DNA of 64,000 nucleotides, taken from Flavobacterium cheniae (GTDB lineage Bacteria > Bacteroidota > Bacteroidia > Flavobacteriales > Flavobacteriaceae). A program made the translations under genes and the position numbers. The notes below the pieces were generated by a model. The model was not told the DNA's origin and did no database searches. It was given only the letters and a program-made list of their open reading frames with translations. This document shows, one piece after another, positions 19,757-28,530 of this stretch. Each line of letters starts with the position of its first letter. Positions within the stretch are counted from its first letter, which is position 1. Location: positions 62,001 to 126,000 of the forward strand of contig NZ_SNZC01000003.1 of NCBI RefSeq assembly GCF_004363695.1, read 5' to 3'.

Positions 19757-19873
19757 ATGAAAGTAAGAGCATCAGTTAAAAAGAGAAGTGCCGAGTGCAT
19801 TATTGTACGTAGAAAAGGAAGATTATACGTTATTAACAAAAAGAATCCTAGATTTAAACAAAGACAAGGATAA
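19757..19873 (+). CDS. rpmJ: 50S ribosomal protein L36, zinc-independent form
   Basis: A 38-codon gene between infA and rpsM: it begins [14 protein letters not shown] and ends [13 protein letters not shown]36 is a late-assembling 50S protein. The zinc-binding form has three Cys and one His; here only one Cys remains (SAEC) and the other ligand positions read Ser, Asn and Phe, so it cannot bind zinc in the usual way. It ends two bases before the rpsM ATG. Confidence 0.97.
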
Positions 19874-19875
19874 TT

Positions 19876-20250
19876 ATGGCAAGAATTGCAGGGGTAGATA
19901 TACCTAAACAAAAAAGAGGAATCATTGCTTTAACATACATATTTGGTATTGGTAGAAGCAGAGCTAAAGATATATTAGCTAAAGCTCAAGTGAGCGAAGA
20001 CAAGAAAGTTCAAGATTGGAATGATGACGAGATCGGAGCAATTCGTGAAGCGGTATCTTATTTCAAAATTGAAGGAGAATTGCGTTCAGAAGTTCAATTA
20101 AACATCAAACGTTTAATGGATATCGGATGTCAAAGAGGAATTCGTCATAGAGCTGGACTTCCATTAAGAGGTCAAAGAACTAAAAACAACTCTAGAACTA
20201 GAAAAGGTAAGAGAAAAACTGTTGCTAACAAGAAAAAAGCAACTAAATAA
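19876..20250 (+). CDS. rpsM: 30S ribosomal protein S13
   Basis: A protein of 124 aa starting [18 protein letters not shown]13 pairs with S19 in the 30S head and contacts the 50S subunit and P-site tRNA. The helix-two-turn-helix ([14 protein letters not shown]) and the basic tail ([22 protein letters not shown]) are intact. rpsK follows after 11 nt. Confidence 0.99.
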   Translation: MARIAGVDIPKQKRGIIALTYIFGIGRSRAKDILAKAQVSEDKKVQDWNDDEIGAIREAVSYFKIEGELRSEVQLNIKRLMDIGCQRGIRHRAGLPLRGQRTKNNSRTRKGKRKTVANKKKATK

Positions 20251-20261
20251 TAAGTAATAAT

Positions 20262-20645
20262 ATGGCTAAAGCAACAGCAAAAAAACGTAAAGTTATCGTT
20301 GAATCTTCGGGAGAAGCACATATTAATGCTACTTTTAACAACATCATCATCTCGTTAACAAACAAGAAAGGTGAAGTTATTTCTTGGTCTTCAGCTGGTA
20401 AAATGGGCTTTAGAGGTTCTAAAAAGAATACTCCTTATGCAGCTCAAATGGCAGCAGAAGATTGTAGTAAAGTAGCTCTTGAAGCTGGACTAAAGAAAGT
20501 AAAAGTTTATGTGAAAGGACCAGGAAACGGAAGAGAATCTGCAATCAGATCTATTCACAATTCTGGAGTTGAAGTTACAGAAATCATTGATGTAACTCCA
20601 ATGCCTCACAACGGATGTCGTCCTCCGAAAAGAAGAAGAGTATAA
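20262..20645 (+). CDS. rpsK: 30S ribosomal protein S11
   Basis: A protein of 127 aa. S11 lies on the 30S platform by the Shine-Dalgarno helix and is one of the proteins implicated in hiding the anti-SD sequence in Bacteroidota ribosomes. ATFNNTI-like ([16 protein letters not shown]) and [17 protein letters not shown] segments are conserved. An 84-nt structured spacer separates it from rpsD. Confidence 0.99.
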   Translation: MAKATAKKRKVIVESSGEAHINATFNNIIISLTNKKGEVISWSSAGKMGFRGSKKNTPYAAQMAAEDCSKVALEAGLKKVKVYVKGPGNGRESAIRSIHNSGVEVTEIIDVTPMPHNGCRPPKRRRV

Positions 20646-20658
20646 TTTAAGTATAACA

Positions 20659-20720
20659 CAGGTAGGTTTAAAATTATCGAAGGATATAAGACCTGAATTC
20701 ATAATTCCTACCTTTTTTAA
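20659..20720 (+). promoter_or_regulatory. Attenuator-like structure between rpsK and rpsD
   Basis: GGTAGG (20661-20666) pairs with CCTACC (20707-20712), and inside this AATTAT (20672-20677) pairs with ATAATT (20701-20706). The distal arm is followed by T6, AA and T6, giving an intrinsic-terminator shape 10-20 nt before the rpsD ATG. CAGGT (20659-20663) can instead pair with ACCTG (20691-20695), which would break the terminator stem. Mutually exclusive stems suggest attenuation of rpsD-rpoA-rplQ, perhaps by S4, a known autoregulator in other bacteria. Confidence 0.6.
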
Positions 20721-20729
20721 TTTTTTAAA

Positions 20730-21335
20730 ATGGCAAGATATACTGGTCCAAAAACTAAGATTGCTCGTAAATTTGGCGAAGCAATATTCGGAGAAGACAA
20801 AGCCTTCGAAAAAAGAAATTACCCTCCAGGGCAACATGGTTTAGCTAAAAAGAGAGGTAAAAAATCTGAATATGCAGTTCAGTTAATGGAAAAGCAAAAA
20901 GCGAAGTACACTTACGGAATTCTTGAAAAACAATTCAGAAACTTATTCAAAAAAGCATCTGCTGCTTCTGGAGTAACAGGTGAAATCTTATTACAATTAT
21001 GTGAAGCTCGTTTAGATAACGTAGTTTACAGAATGGGTGTTGCGCCTTCTCGTAGAGCAGCTCGTCAAATTGTATCTCACAGACATATCACTGTTAACGG
21101 TGAACTTGTTAATGTACCTTCTTACCACTTAAAAGCTGGTGATAAAGTTGCTGTACGTGAAAAATCAAAATCTCTTGAAGCTATCGAGCGTTCTTTAGCA
21201 AGTTCTTCTCAAGTTTATGAGTGGATTACATGGAATAATGATACTAAAGAAGGTACTTTCGTTTCTGTGCCTCAAAGACTTCAGATTCCAGAAAATATTA
21301 AAGAACAACTAATCGTTGAGTTGTATAACAAATAA
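20730..21335 (+). CDS. rpsD: 30S ribosomal protein S4, zinc-less form
   Basis: A protein of 201 aa starting [22 protein letters not shown]4 is a primary 16S-binding protein and, in E. coli and B. subtilis, represses its own mRNA. The [13 protein letters not shown] stretch ([21 protein letters not shown]) and the S4 RNA-binding domain ([24 protein letters not shown]) are clear. The N-terminal zinc cysteines of some S4 proteins are absent. It follows a structured spacer. Confidence 0.99.
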   Translation: MARYTGPKTKIARKFGEAIFGEDKAFEKRNYPPGQHGLAKKRGKKSEYAVQLMEKQKAKYTYGILEKQFRNLFKKASAASGVTGEILLQLCEARLDNVVYRMGVAPSRRAARQIVSHRHITVNGELVNVPSYHLKAGDKVAVREKSKSLEAIERSLASSSQVYEWITWNNDTKEGTFVSVPQRLQIPENIKEQLIVELYNK

Positions 21336-21356
21336 TAATTGACTTTAGTCGAAAGT

Positions 21357-22349
21357 ATGGCAATATTTAATTTTCAAAAGCCCGATAAAGTTATCATGAT
21401 CGATTCTACGGATTTCGAAGGTAAATTTGAATTTAGACCTTTGGAACCTGGTTACGGATTGACTGTTGGTAATGCACTTAGAAGAGTTTTGCTTTCTTCT
21501 CTTGAAGGATATGCAATTACGTCAGTAAGAATAGAAGGTGTAGAACATGAGTTCTCTACTATTTCTGGTGTAGTTGAAGATGTAACAGAAATTATCTTAA
21601 ATCTTAAACAAGTACGTTTTAAACGTCAAATTGAAGATATTGATAACGAATCTGTTTCAATCGCTCTTTCAGGTAAAGATAAAATTACTGCAGGTGATTT
21701 TCAAAAATTCATCTCTGGTTTTCAAGTTTTAAATCCAGATTTAGTTATCTGTAATTTAGACAGCAAAACATCAATCAACATGGAACTTTCTATCGAAAAA
21801 GGTAGAGGTTATGTTCCAGCTGAAGAGAACAAAAAATCAAACGCTCCAATAGGAACTATTTTTACAGATTCAATTTACACACCAGTAAAGAATGTAAAAT
21901 ATACTATTGAGAATTTCCGTGTGGAACAAAAAACAGATTATGAAAAATTAGTTTTTGAAATCATTACAGATGGTTCTATCCATCCTAAAGATGCATTAAC
22001 TGAAGCGGCTAAGACGTTAATCCACCACTTTATGTTGTTCTCTGATGAAAGAATTACTCTTGAGGCAGATGAAATTGCTCAAACTGAGTCTTATGACGAA
22101 GAATCTCTTCACATGAGACAGTTATTGAAAACTAAATTAGTTGATATGGACTTATCTGTTAGAGCATTAAATTGTTTAAAAGCGGCTGAAGTTGATACAT
22201 TAGGTGATTTAGTTTCTTTCAACAAGAACGACTTAATGAAGTTCCGTAATTTTGGTAAAAAATCATTAACTGAATTAGATGAGTTAGTGGCTAATAAAAA
22301 CCTTACTTTCGGTATGGACTTAACTAAATACAAGTTAGATAAAGAATAA
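21357..22349 (+). CDS. rpoA: DNA-directed RNA polymerase subunit alpha
   Basis: A protein of 330 aa. The N-terminal domain ([20 protein letters not shown], dimerisation and assembly) and the C-terminal domain (about residues 245-330: [21 protein letters not shown], with two helix-hairpin-helix units) are complete. The ATG at 21357 starts [12 protein letters not shown], as in relatives; an in-frame TTG six codons upstream is less likely. A 62-nt spacer with an inverted repeat precedes rplQ. Confidence 0.99.
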   Translation: MAIFNFQKPDKVIMIDSTDFEGKFEFRPLEPGYGLTVGNALRRVLLSSLEGYAITSVRIEGVEHEFSTISGVVEDVTEIILNLKQVRFKRQIEDIDNESVSIALSGKDKITAGDFQKFISGFQVLNPDLVICNLDSKTSINMELSIEKGRGYVPAEENKKSNAPIGTIFTDSIYTPVKNVKYTIENFRVEQKTDYEKLVFEIITDGSIHPKDALTEAAKTLIHHFMLFSDERITLEADEIAQTESYDEESLHMRQLLKTKLVDMDLSVRALNCLKAAEVDTLGDLVSFNKNDLMKFRNFGKKSLTELDELVANKNLTFGMDLTKYKLDKE

Positions 22350-22352
22350 TTG

Positions 22353-22395
22353 CTTCATATTTTGCGCTCCTATAATGGATTGATGCAAGATGAAG
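22353..22395 (+). other. Stem-loop in the rpoA-rplQ spacer
   Basis: CTTCAT pairs with ATGAAG (ends 22395), TTGC with GCAA, and TCC with GGA, nested on the same axis with small internal loops. There is no T-run. It lies just before the rplQ start and could influence processing or translation of rplQ. Confidence 0.4.
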
Positions 22396-22411
22396 ATAAA
22401 TAAAACACGTC

Positions 22412-22894
22412 ATGAGACACGGAAAAAAATTCAATCATTTAAGTAGACAAAAAGGACATAGAAGAGCTATGTTAGCTAATATGGCTTGTTCTTTAATCGA
22501 ACATAAAAGAATCAACACTACTGTTGCTAAAGCTAAAGCTTTAAAACAATTTGTTGAACCATTAGTTACAAAATCAAAAGAAGATACTACTCACAATCGT
22601 CGTACAGTTTTCGCTTATTTAAGAGATAAATATGCTGTTACTGAATTGTTCAGAGAAGTTGCTGCTAAAGTTGGTGACCGTCCAGGAGGATACACACGTA
22701 TCATTAAGTTAGGTAACCGTTTAGGAGATAACGCTGATATGGCAATGATTGAATTAGTAGATTTCAACACATTGTATAACGGTGGTAAAAAAGAAGTTAA
22801 GAAAACGACTCGTCGTGGAAAAGCTAAAAAAGCAGAAGGTACTCCTGAAGCTCCAGCAGCTGAAACTTCTGAAAACACTGAAGCTACAGAATAA
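22412..22894 (+). CDS. rplQ: 50S ribosomal protein L17
   Basis: A protein of 160 aa starting [21 protein letters not shown]17 lies near the tunnel exit. The conserved core occupies about residues 1-120 ([26 protein letters not shown]). A tail rich in Lys, Ala, Glu and Thr ([18 protein letters not shown]) extends the C-terminus, as is common in Bacteroidota. It is the last gene of the superoperon. Confidence 0.99.
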   Translation: MRHGKKFNHLSRQKGHRRAMLANMACSLIEHKRINTTVAKAKALKQFVEPLVTKSKEDTTHNRRTVFAYLRDKYAVTELFREVAAKVGDRPGGYTRIIKLGNRLGDNADMAMIELVDFNTLYNGGKKEVKKTTRRGKAKKAEGTPEAPAAETSENTEATE

Positions 22895-22921
22895 TCATGA
22901 AACCATTCATGTAAAAATAAT

Positions 22922-22957
22922 AAGGATAGACTTTTTTAAGTTTATCCTTTTTTTTTG
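22922..22957 (+). terminator. Intrinsic terminator after rplQ
   Basis: AAGGATAGAC pairs with GTTTATCCTT (one G-T wobble) around an 8-nt loop, followed by a run of nine or so T. It closes the rplC-rplQ unit just before carA. Confidence 0.88.
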
Positions 22958-22998
22958 GTTTTACGAATCAAACATTTTCTAAAAACAACTTTTATAAC

Positions 22999-23006
22999 TA
23001 AATTTG
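22999..23006 (+). promoter_or_regulatory. -7 element of the carA promoter
   Basis: TAAATTTG fits TAnnTTTG. There is no clear TTG at the -33 position. The leader to the ATG at 23028 would be about 16 nt. Confidence 0.6.
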
Positions 23007-23027
23007 CACCCACAACAACACAACACA

Positions 23028-24137
23028 ATGAAATACAACAATCGTTCTAAAGCCGTTTTACTCCTTAAAGACGGTACTATTTTTCACGGAAAATCAATCG
23101 GAATTGAAGGTGTTACTTTTGGTGAAGTCGCTTTTAATACAGGGACTACAGGTTATCAAGAAATTTTCACAGACCCTTCTTACTTCGGACAAATCATGGT
23201 TACAACCAATGCACATATTGGTAACTATGGTGTAAACGACAAAGAAGTTGAATCTGATTCAGTAAAAATTTCGGGATTGGTTTGTAAAAACTTTAGCTTT
23301 AATTATTCACGTGTAGATGCTTCAGAAAGTCTTTTCGATTATTTAAGTAAACAAAATCTTATCGTAATTTCGGATGTAGATACAAGAGCTTTAGTAAGCT
23401 ATATCAGAGATAACGGTGCGATGAATGCTGTTATTTGTACAGATGGAACTCCAATCGAAGAATTGAAAGAAAGATTAGCGCAAGTTCCAGATATGAATGG
23501 TTTGGAATTGGCTTCTAAAGTTTCAACTTCAGAACCTTATTTCTTTGGTGAAGAAACAGCGAAATATAAAATTTCAGCTTTAGACTTAGGAATTAAAACC
23601 AATATCCTTAGAAATTTAGCGAAGAGAGATTGCTACATCAAAGTTTTCCCATACAACGCTTCTTATGAAGATTTAAAATCATTTAGTCCTGATGGTTATT
23701 TCTTGTCAAATGGACCTGGTGATCCAGAACCTTTAGAATGTGCACAAGAAGTAGCAAAACAAATTTTAAACGAAAATAAACCGTTATTTGGAATCTGTTT
23801 AGGACACCAAATTATTGGGTTAGCGAATGGAATTTCAACTTATAAAATGTTCAACGGTCACCGCGGAATAAATCATCCTGTTAAAAATTTGATTTCTGGA
23901 AAAGGTGAAATTACATCTCAAAATCACGGTTTTGCTATCGTAAGAGATGAATTAGATAAGCATCCAGATTTCGAATTAACACACGAACATTTGAATGATG
24001 GAACAGTGGCAGGAATGCGAATGAAATCTAAAAATTGTTTCTCAGTACAATATCATCCTGAAGCAAGTCCTGGACCACACGATTCAAGTTATTTATTTGA
24101 CCAATTTATCGAAAACATAAAAACTGCAAGCAACTAA
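23028..24137 (+). CDS. carA: Carbamoyl-phosphate synthase small (glutaminase) subunit
   Basis: A protein of 369 aa. CarA releases ammonia from glutamine and passes it to CarB for carbamoyl phosphate, the precursor of pyrimidines and arginine. The N-terminal CPSase_sm domain (LLKDGTIFHGKSIG, FNTGTTGYQEIFTDPSY) and the C-terminal class I glutamine amidotransferase domain with nucleophile Cys in FGICLGHQ and His-Glu in VQYHPEASPGPHDS are complete. carB is not nearby in this window. I chose the ATG at 23028: an upstream in-frame TTG lies inside the -7 element. Confidence 0.97.
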   Translation: MKYNNRSKAVLLLKDGTIFHGKSIGIEGVTFGEVAFNTGTTGYQEIFTDPSYFGQIMVTTNAHIGNYGVNDKEVESDSVKISGLVCKNFSFNYSRVDASESLFDYLSKQNLIVISDVDTRALVSYIRDNGAMNAVICTDGTPIEELKERLAQVPDMNGLELASKVSTSEPYFFGEETAKYKISALDLGIKTNILRNLAKRDCYIKVFPYNASYEDLKSFSPDGYFLSNGPGDPEPLECAQEVAKQILNENKPLFGICLGHQIIGLANGISTYKMFNGHRGINHPVKNLISGKGEITSQNHGFAIVRDELDKHPDFELTHEHLNDGTVAGMRMKSKNCFSVQYHPEASPGPHDSSYLFDQFIENIKTASN

Positions 24138-24192
24138 AACGTTATCGTTTATAAGTTTTTTGAGTTTTTCAATATCATTATAGTTTAAATTA

Positions 24193-24200
24193 TAAATTTG
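24193..24200 (+). promoter_or_regulatory. -7 element of the eno promoter
   Basis: TAAATTTG, 37 nt before the eno ATG. No TTG lies at the ideal -33 distance. Confidence 0.5.
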
Positions 24201-24221
24201 TTATTATTCATAAGGTAATAA

Positions 24222-25532
<1,311 letters not shown>

Positions 25533-25540
25533 CAATATTA

Positions 25541-25570
25541 TTGTCATACTGAACTCGTTTCAGTATCTAA
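25541..25570. repeat. Dispersed REP-like palindromic repeat, copy 2
   Basis: A 30-nt element beginning TTGTCATACTGAACTCG; its centre is a palindrome (ATACTGAA-ctcg-TTTCAGTAT). It is 25/30 identical to 5445-5474. It lies between the eno stop and the eno terminator. Confidence 0.6.
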
Positions 25571-25576
25571 ATACTC

Positions 25577-25622
25577 AACCCTTTCAGAATGTAAATTTTG
25601 AGAGGGTTTTTCATGTATATTA
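25577..25622 (+). terminator. Intrinsic terminator after eno
   Basis: A 13-bp stem pairs AACCCTTTCAGAA with TTTTGAGAGGGTT (two G-T wobbles) around a 6-nt loop and runs into TTTTTC. No other gene lies before gltA, so this ends the eno transcript. Confidence 0.85.
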
Positions 25623-25720
25623 TTTAACCATAAATTATAGATAATTTCTTTATTGTTTGATTATTATTTGTTAAATTCGCAATTCACATTAATTTTATCA
25701 TAAAATATCATATAAATAAT

Positions 25721-27004
25721 ATGTCAAAAACTGCAATATTAGAGCTTGATGGCAAAAAGTATGAGTTTCCAGTAATTGTGGGAACTGAGAATGAGGTTGC
25801 TATCGATATAGACAAGTTGCGTAGTGCATCTGGTGCTATTACAATTGATCCTGGTTATAAAAACTCGGGTTCATGTACAAGTGAAATTACTTTCTTAGAT
25901 GGTGAAGAAGGGATTTTACGTTACAGAGGATATTCAATCGAAGATTTAGCCGACAAAGCTGATTTCTTAGAAGTTTCTTATTTGTTGATTTTTGGAGAAC
26001 TTCCAACAATAGCACAATTAGAAAAATTCGAAAACGATATTCGCAAATATACATTGGTTAATGAAGAAATGAAAAACATCATTGATGGCTTTCCAAAAAC
26101 GGCTCATCCAATGGGTGTTTTAGCTTCATTAACAAGTGCTTTAACTGCCTTCAATCCTAAAGCTGTGAATCCTCACAACGAAAAAGAAATGTATGAAGCA
26201 GTTTGTAAAACTATGGGTAAATTCTTAGTAATTGCTACATGGACTTACAGAAAATCGATGGGTTATCCATTAAATTACTACGATAATACAAAAGGATATG
26301 TTGATAATTTCATGCGCTTAATGTTTGAATTACCAACAGGACCATACAAAGCAGATCCAAAAGTAGTAGCTGCTTTAGATAAATTATTCATCTTACATGC
26401 AGATCATGAACAAAACTGTTCTACTTCTACAGTAAGAATTGTGGGTTCTTCTCATGCTGGTTTATTTGCTTCCATTTCGGCTGGAGTTTCTGCACTTTGG
26501 GGACCACTTCACGGTGGAGCTAATCAAGCAGTATTAGAAATGTTACAAGAAATCCATGATAATGGTGGTGATGTGGCTAAATTCGTTTTAAAAGCAAAAG
26601 ACAAAGACGATCCATTCCGTTTAATGGGATTCGGACACCGTGTGTATAAAAACTTTGATCCAAGAGCAACTATCATTAAAAAAGCAGCTGATGATGTATT
26701 AAATTCATTAGGAGTTGATGATCCATTATTAGATATTGCAAAACAATTAGAAAAAGTAGCTTTAGAAGACGAATATTTCAAATCAAGAAACTTATATCCA
26801 AACGTAGATTTCTATTCAGGAATTATCTACAGAGCTATGGGAATCCCAGTTGAAATGTTTACAGTTTTATTTGCTATTGGTCGTTTACCAGGTTGGATTG
26901 CTCAATGGAAAGAAATGAGAATTAACAAGGAGCCAATTGGTCGTCCAAGACAAGTTTACACAGGTTATACATTACGTCCTTTTAAAGAAGTAAAAGACAG
27001 ATAA
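25721..27004 (+). CDS. gltA: Citrate synthase
   Basis: A protein of 427 aa. It condenses acetyl-CoA and oxaloacetate, the entry step of the TCA cycle. Catalytic regions are present: HADHEQNCSTSTVRIVGSS, LWGPLHGGANQAVLEML and FGHRVYKNFDPRA with its catalytic histidine, plus the later Asp in PNVDFYSG. The length and N-terminal domain with ITIDPGYKNSGSC fit the long, hexameric (type II) form. A convergent gene follows beyond a symmetrical terminator. Confidence 0.98.
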   Translation: MSKTAILELDGKKYEFPVIVGTENEVAIDIDKLRSASGAITIDPGYKNSGSCTSEITFLDGEEGILRYRGYSIEDLADKADFLEVSYLLIFGELPTIAQLEKFENDIRKYTLVNEEMKNIIDGFPKTAHPMGVLASLTSALTAFNPKAVNPHNEKEMYEAVCKTMGKFLVIATWTYRKSMGYPLNYYDNTKGYVDNFMRLMFELPTGPYKADPKVVAALDKLFILHADHEQNCSTSTVRIVGSSHAGLFASISAGVSALWGPLHGGANQAVLEMLQEIHDNGGDVAKFVLKAKDKDDPFRLMGFGHRVYKNFDPRATIIKKAADDVLNSLGVDDPLLDIAKQLEKVALEDEYFKSRNLYPNVDFYSGIIYRAMGIPVEMFTVLFAIGRLPGWIAQWKEMRINKEPIGRPRQVYTGYTLRPFKEVKDR

Positions 27005-27011
27005 TCATAAA

Positions 27012-27039
27012 AAAAATCCCACTGAAAAGTGGGATTTTT
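27012..27039. terminator. Bidirectional terminator between gltA and the convergent small gene
   Basis: A perfect 12-bp stem, AAAAATCCCACT with AGTGGGATTTTT, closes on a GAAA tetraloop. Each strand ends in a T-run, so it can serve both gltA (plus) and the gene at 27059-27430 (minus). Confidence 0.93.
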
Positions 27040-27058
27040 GCTTTTATTGGTTTAGCAT

Positions 27059-27430
27059 TTATTCAGCAGGTTTTTGTTCGTCCTCTTCTGTATTTCCTGT
27101 TAAATCTTCTACTTTGTCTTCTACAGTTTCAGCTGCATTTTGTAATGATTCTTTTAAGTTGTGCGCTTTTTCTTCAACCCAACCCGCAGCCTCAGCGGTT
27201 TTTTCTTTTGCAGTCTCTATTACATCAGCTACTTTTTCATTCACTTTTAATTCTTCCAGTTTTTGAGCTGCTTTTTCGGCTACGTTTTCAACTGTTTCTT
27301 TTACGTCTTCAGCTACATCTGCAGCTTTTTCAGCAACATTTTCTGCTACTTCGCTTAAGTTTTCTTTCGCTATTTCCGCTTTCTCTTTTGCTTTTCCAAA
27401 AAGAGAACTAAAAAAATTCGATAATCCCAT
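27059..27430 (-). CDS. Amphipathic-helix (LEA/apolipoprotein-like) small protein, function unknown
   Basis: A protein of 123 aa with no signal peptide and no enzymatic motif. After a short hydrophobic start (MGLSNFFSSLFGKAKEK) almost the whole chain is Ala/Glu/Lys/Val, with a loose 11-residue-like pattern (ENVAEKAADVAEDVKETV) and no proline until the acidic tail ending QKPAE. This looks like a long amphipathic helix, as in group 3 LEA proteins and apolipoprotein-like stress or membrane-surface proteins. A role in desiccation or membrane protection is inference only. It is a single-gene unit with its own -7 element and terminator. Confidence 0.75.
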   Translation of the reverse strand: MGLSNFFSSLFGKAKEKAEIAKENLSEVAENVAEKAADVAEDVKETVENVAEKAAQKLEELKVNEKVADVIETAKEKTAEAAGWVEEKAHNLKESLQNAAETVEDKVEDLTGNTEEDEQKPAE

Positions 27431-27455
27431 GATAAATTGTTTTTTATAGTTTTCT

Positions 27456-27484
27456 CAAATTTAATCATTTATACGCAAATACAA
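27456..27484 (-). promoter_or_regulatory. Promoter of the LEA-like gene
   Basis: On the minus strand TAAATTTG (27456-27463) is preceded by TTG (27482-27484) with an 18-nt spacer, one base shorter than ideal. Confidence 0.55.
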
Positions 27485-27540
27485 TCAATTTGATAAAAAT
27501 TTATAACGATTGACTAATTAATAATCTCGTTTCCTTTTTC

Positions 27541-27548
27541 TATATTTG
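27541..27548 (+). promoter_or_regulatory. -7 element for the amidinotransferase-superfamily gene pair
   Basis: TATATTTG, 16 nt before the ATG at 27565. No TTG at the -33 distance. Confidence 0.6.
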
Positions 27549-27564
27549 CCAAAAGCCATACGCT

Positions 27565-28479
27565 ATGTTACAATTAAATGTAAAAAACGAAACTTCTCGA
27601 TTAAGGGCAGTGGTGTTAGGAACCGCTGTTAGTAATGGTCCAACACCTACCATCGAAGAAGCTTATGATCCAAAATCATTAGAGCACATTAAAGCCGGAA
27701 CCTATCCTGTTGAAGCCGATATGGTAAACGAAATGGAAGCTTTTAATAAAGTGTTTCAGAAATACGATGTAAAAGTCTTCAGACCTCAAATTATTGAAAA
27801 TTATAACCAAATTTTCGCTAGAGATATCGGATTTGTAATCGATGATATTTTTATTAAAGCCAATATTTTACCAGACAGAGAGCGTGAATTAGACGCTATT
27901 CAATACGTAATCGATCAAATTGATCCTAAAAAAGTGGTACGTCCGCCAGATGAAGTGCATATTGAAGGTGGCGATGTTATGCCTTGGAATGATTATATTT
28001 TTATAGGAACGTATAAAGGTTCAGATTATAAAGATTATATTACTGCAAGAACCAATTGGCAAGGAGTTGATTACATTAAAGCTTTGTTTCCAAATAAAAT
28101 TGTGAAAGCATTTGACTTAGTAAAGTCGAAAATTGAACCTCGCGATAATGCTTTGCATTTAGATTGCTGTTTTCAACCTGTTGGAACAAACAAAGGAATC
28201 ATCTATAAAAGTGGTTTTCGTGAAGAAGCAGATTATATGTTTTTGGTGAATTTATTCGGAAAAGAGAATTTATTCCATATCGAAAGAGAAGAAATGTATC
28301 ACATGAATTCAAATGTGTTTTCAATTGCTCCTGATGTAGTAGTTTCTGAAAAGAATTTCACCAGATTAAACAATTGGTTACGTGAAAACGGATTTACAGT
28401 AGAAGAAATTCCTTATGCCGAAATTGCTAAACAAGAAGGTTTGTTACGATGTTCAACTTTGCCTTTGATTCGAGATTAA
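27565..28479 (+). CDS. Dimethylarginine dimethylaminohydrolase / arginine deiminase-family enzyme
   Basis: A protein of 304 aa of the guanidino-group-modifying (pentein) superfamily. Family motifs are visible: YNQIFARDIGFVI, the acid-containing EVHIEGGDVMPW, the catalytic-histidine region DNALHLDCCFQPVG, and a C-terminal GLLRCSTLPLIRD with the likely nucleophilic cysteine. Such enzymes hydrolyse or transfer amidino groups of arginine derivatives. Whether this one acts on arginine, methylarginine or another compound cannot be decided from sequence. It stands 51 nt before a CtlX-like gene on the same strand, suggesting a joint arginine/citrulline pathway. Confidence 0.8.
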   Translation: MLQLNVKNETSRLRAVVLGTAVSNGPTPTIEEAYDPKSLEHIKAGTYPVEADMVNEMEAFNKVFQKYDVKVFRPQIIENYNQIFARDIGFVIDDIFIKANILPDRERELDAIQYVIDQIDPKKVVRPPDEVHIEGGDVMPWNDYIFIGTYKGSDYKDYITARTNWQGVDYIKALFPNKIVKAFDLVKSKIEPRDNALHLDCCFQPVGTNKGIIYKSGFREEADYMFLVNLFGKENLFHIEREEMYHMNSNVFSIAPDVVVSEKNFTRLNNWLRENGFTVEEIPYAEIAKQEGLLRCSTLPLIRD

Positions 28480-28494
28480 GAATAAATAATGTAC

Positions 28495-28514
28495 AGACAT
28501 TGCATTTAATGTCT
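28495..28514 (+). other. Short hairpin in the spacer before ctlX
   Basis: AGACATT and AATGTCT form a perfect 7-bp stem with a 6-nt loop, 16 nt before the ctlX ATG. What follows is A-rich, not T-rich, so it is not an intrinsic terminator on the plus strand. It may affect mRNA stability or translation. Confidence 0.4.
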
Positions 28515-28530
28515 AAAAACAAAAATAAAC

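Noticed and set aside
23004..23027. TTG start for carA eight codons upstream
   Set aside because: The TTG is inside the -7 promoter element, so it would not be in the transcript.
27145..27411. Long leucine/phenylalanine-rich frame on the plus strand opposite the LEA-like gene
   Set aside because: It is the complement of a low-complexity Ala/Glu/Lys gene and has no start context of its own.
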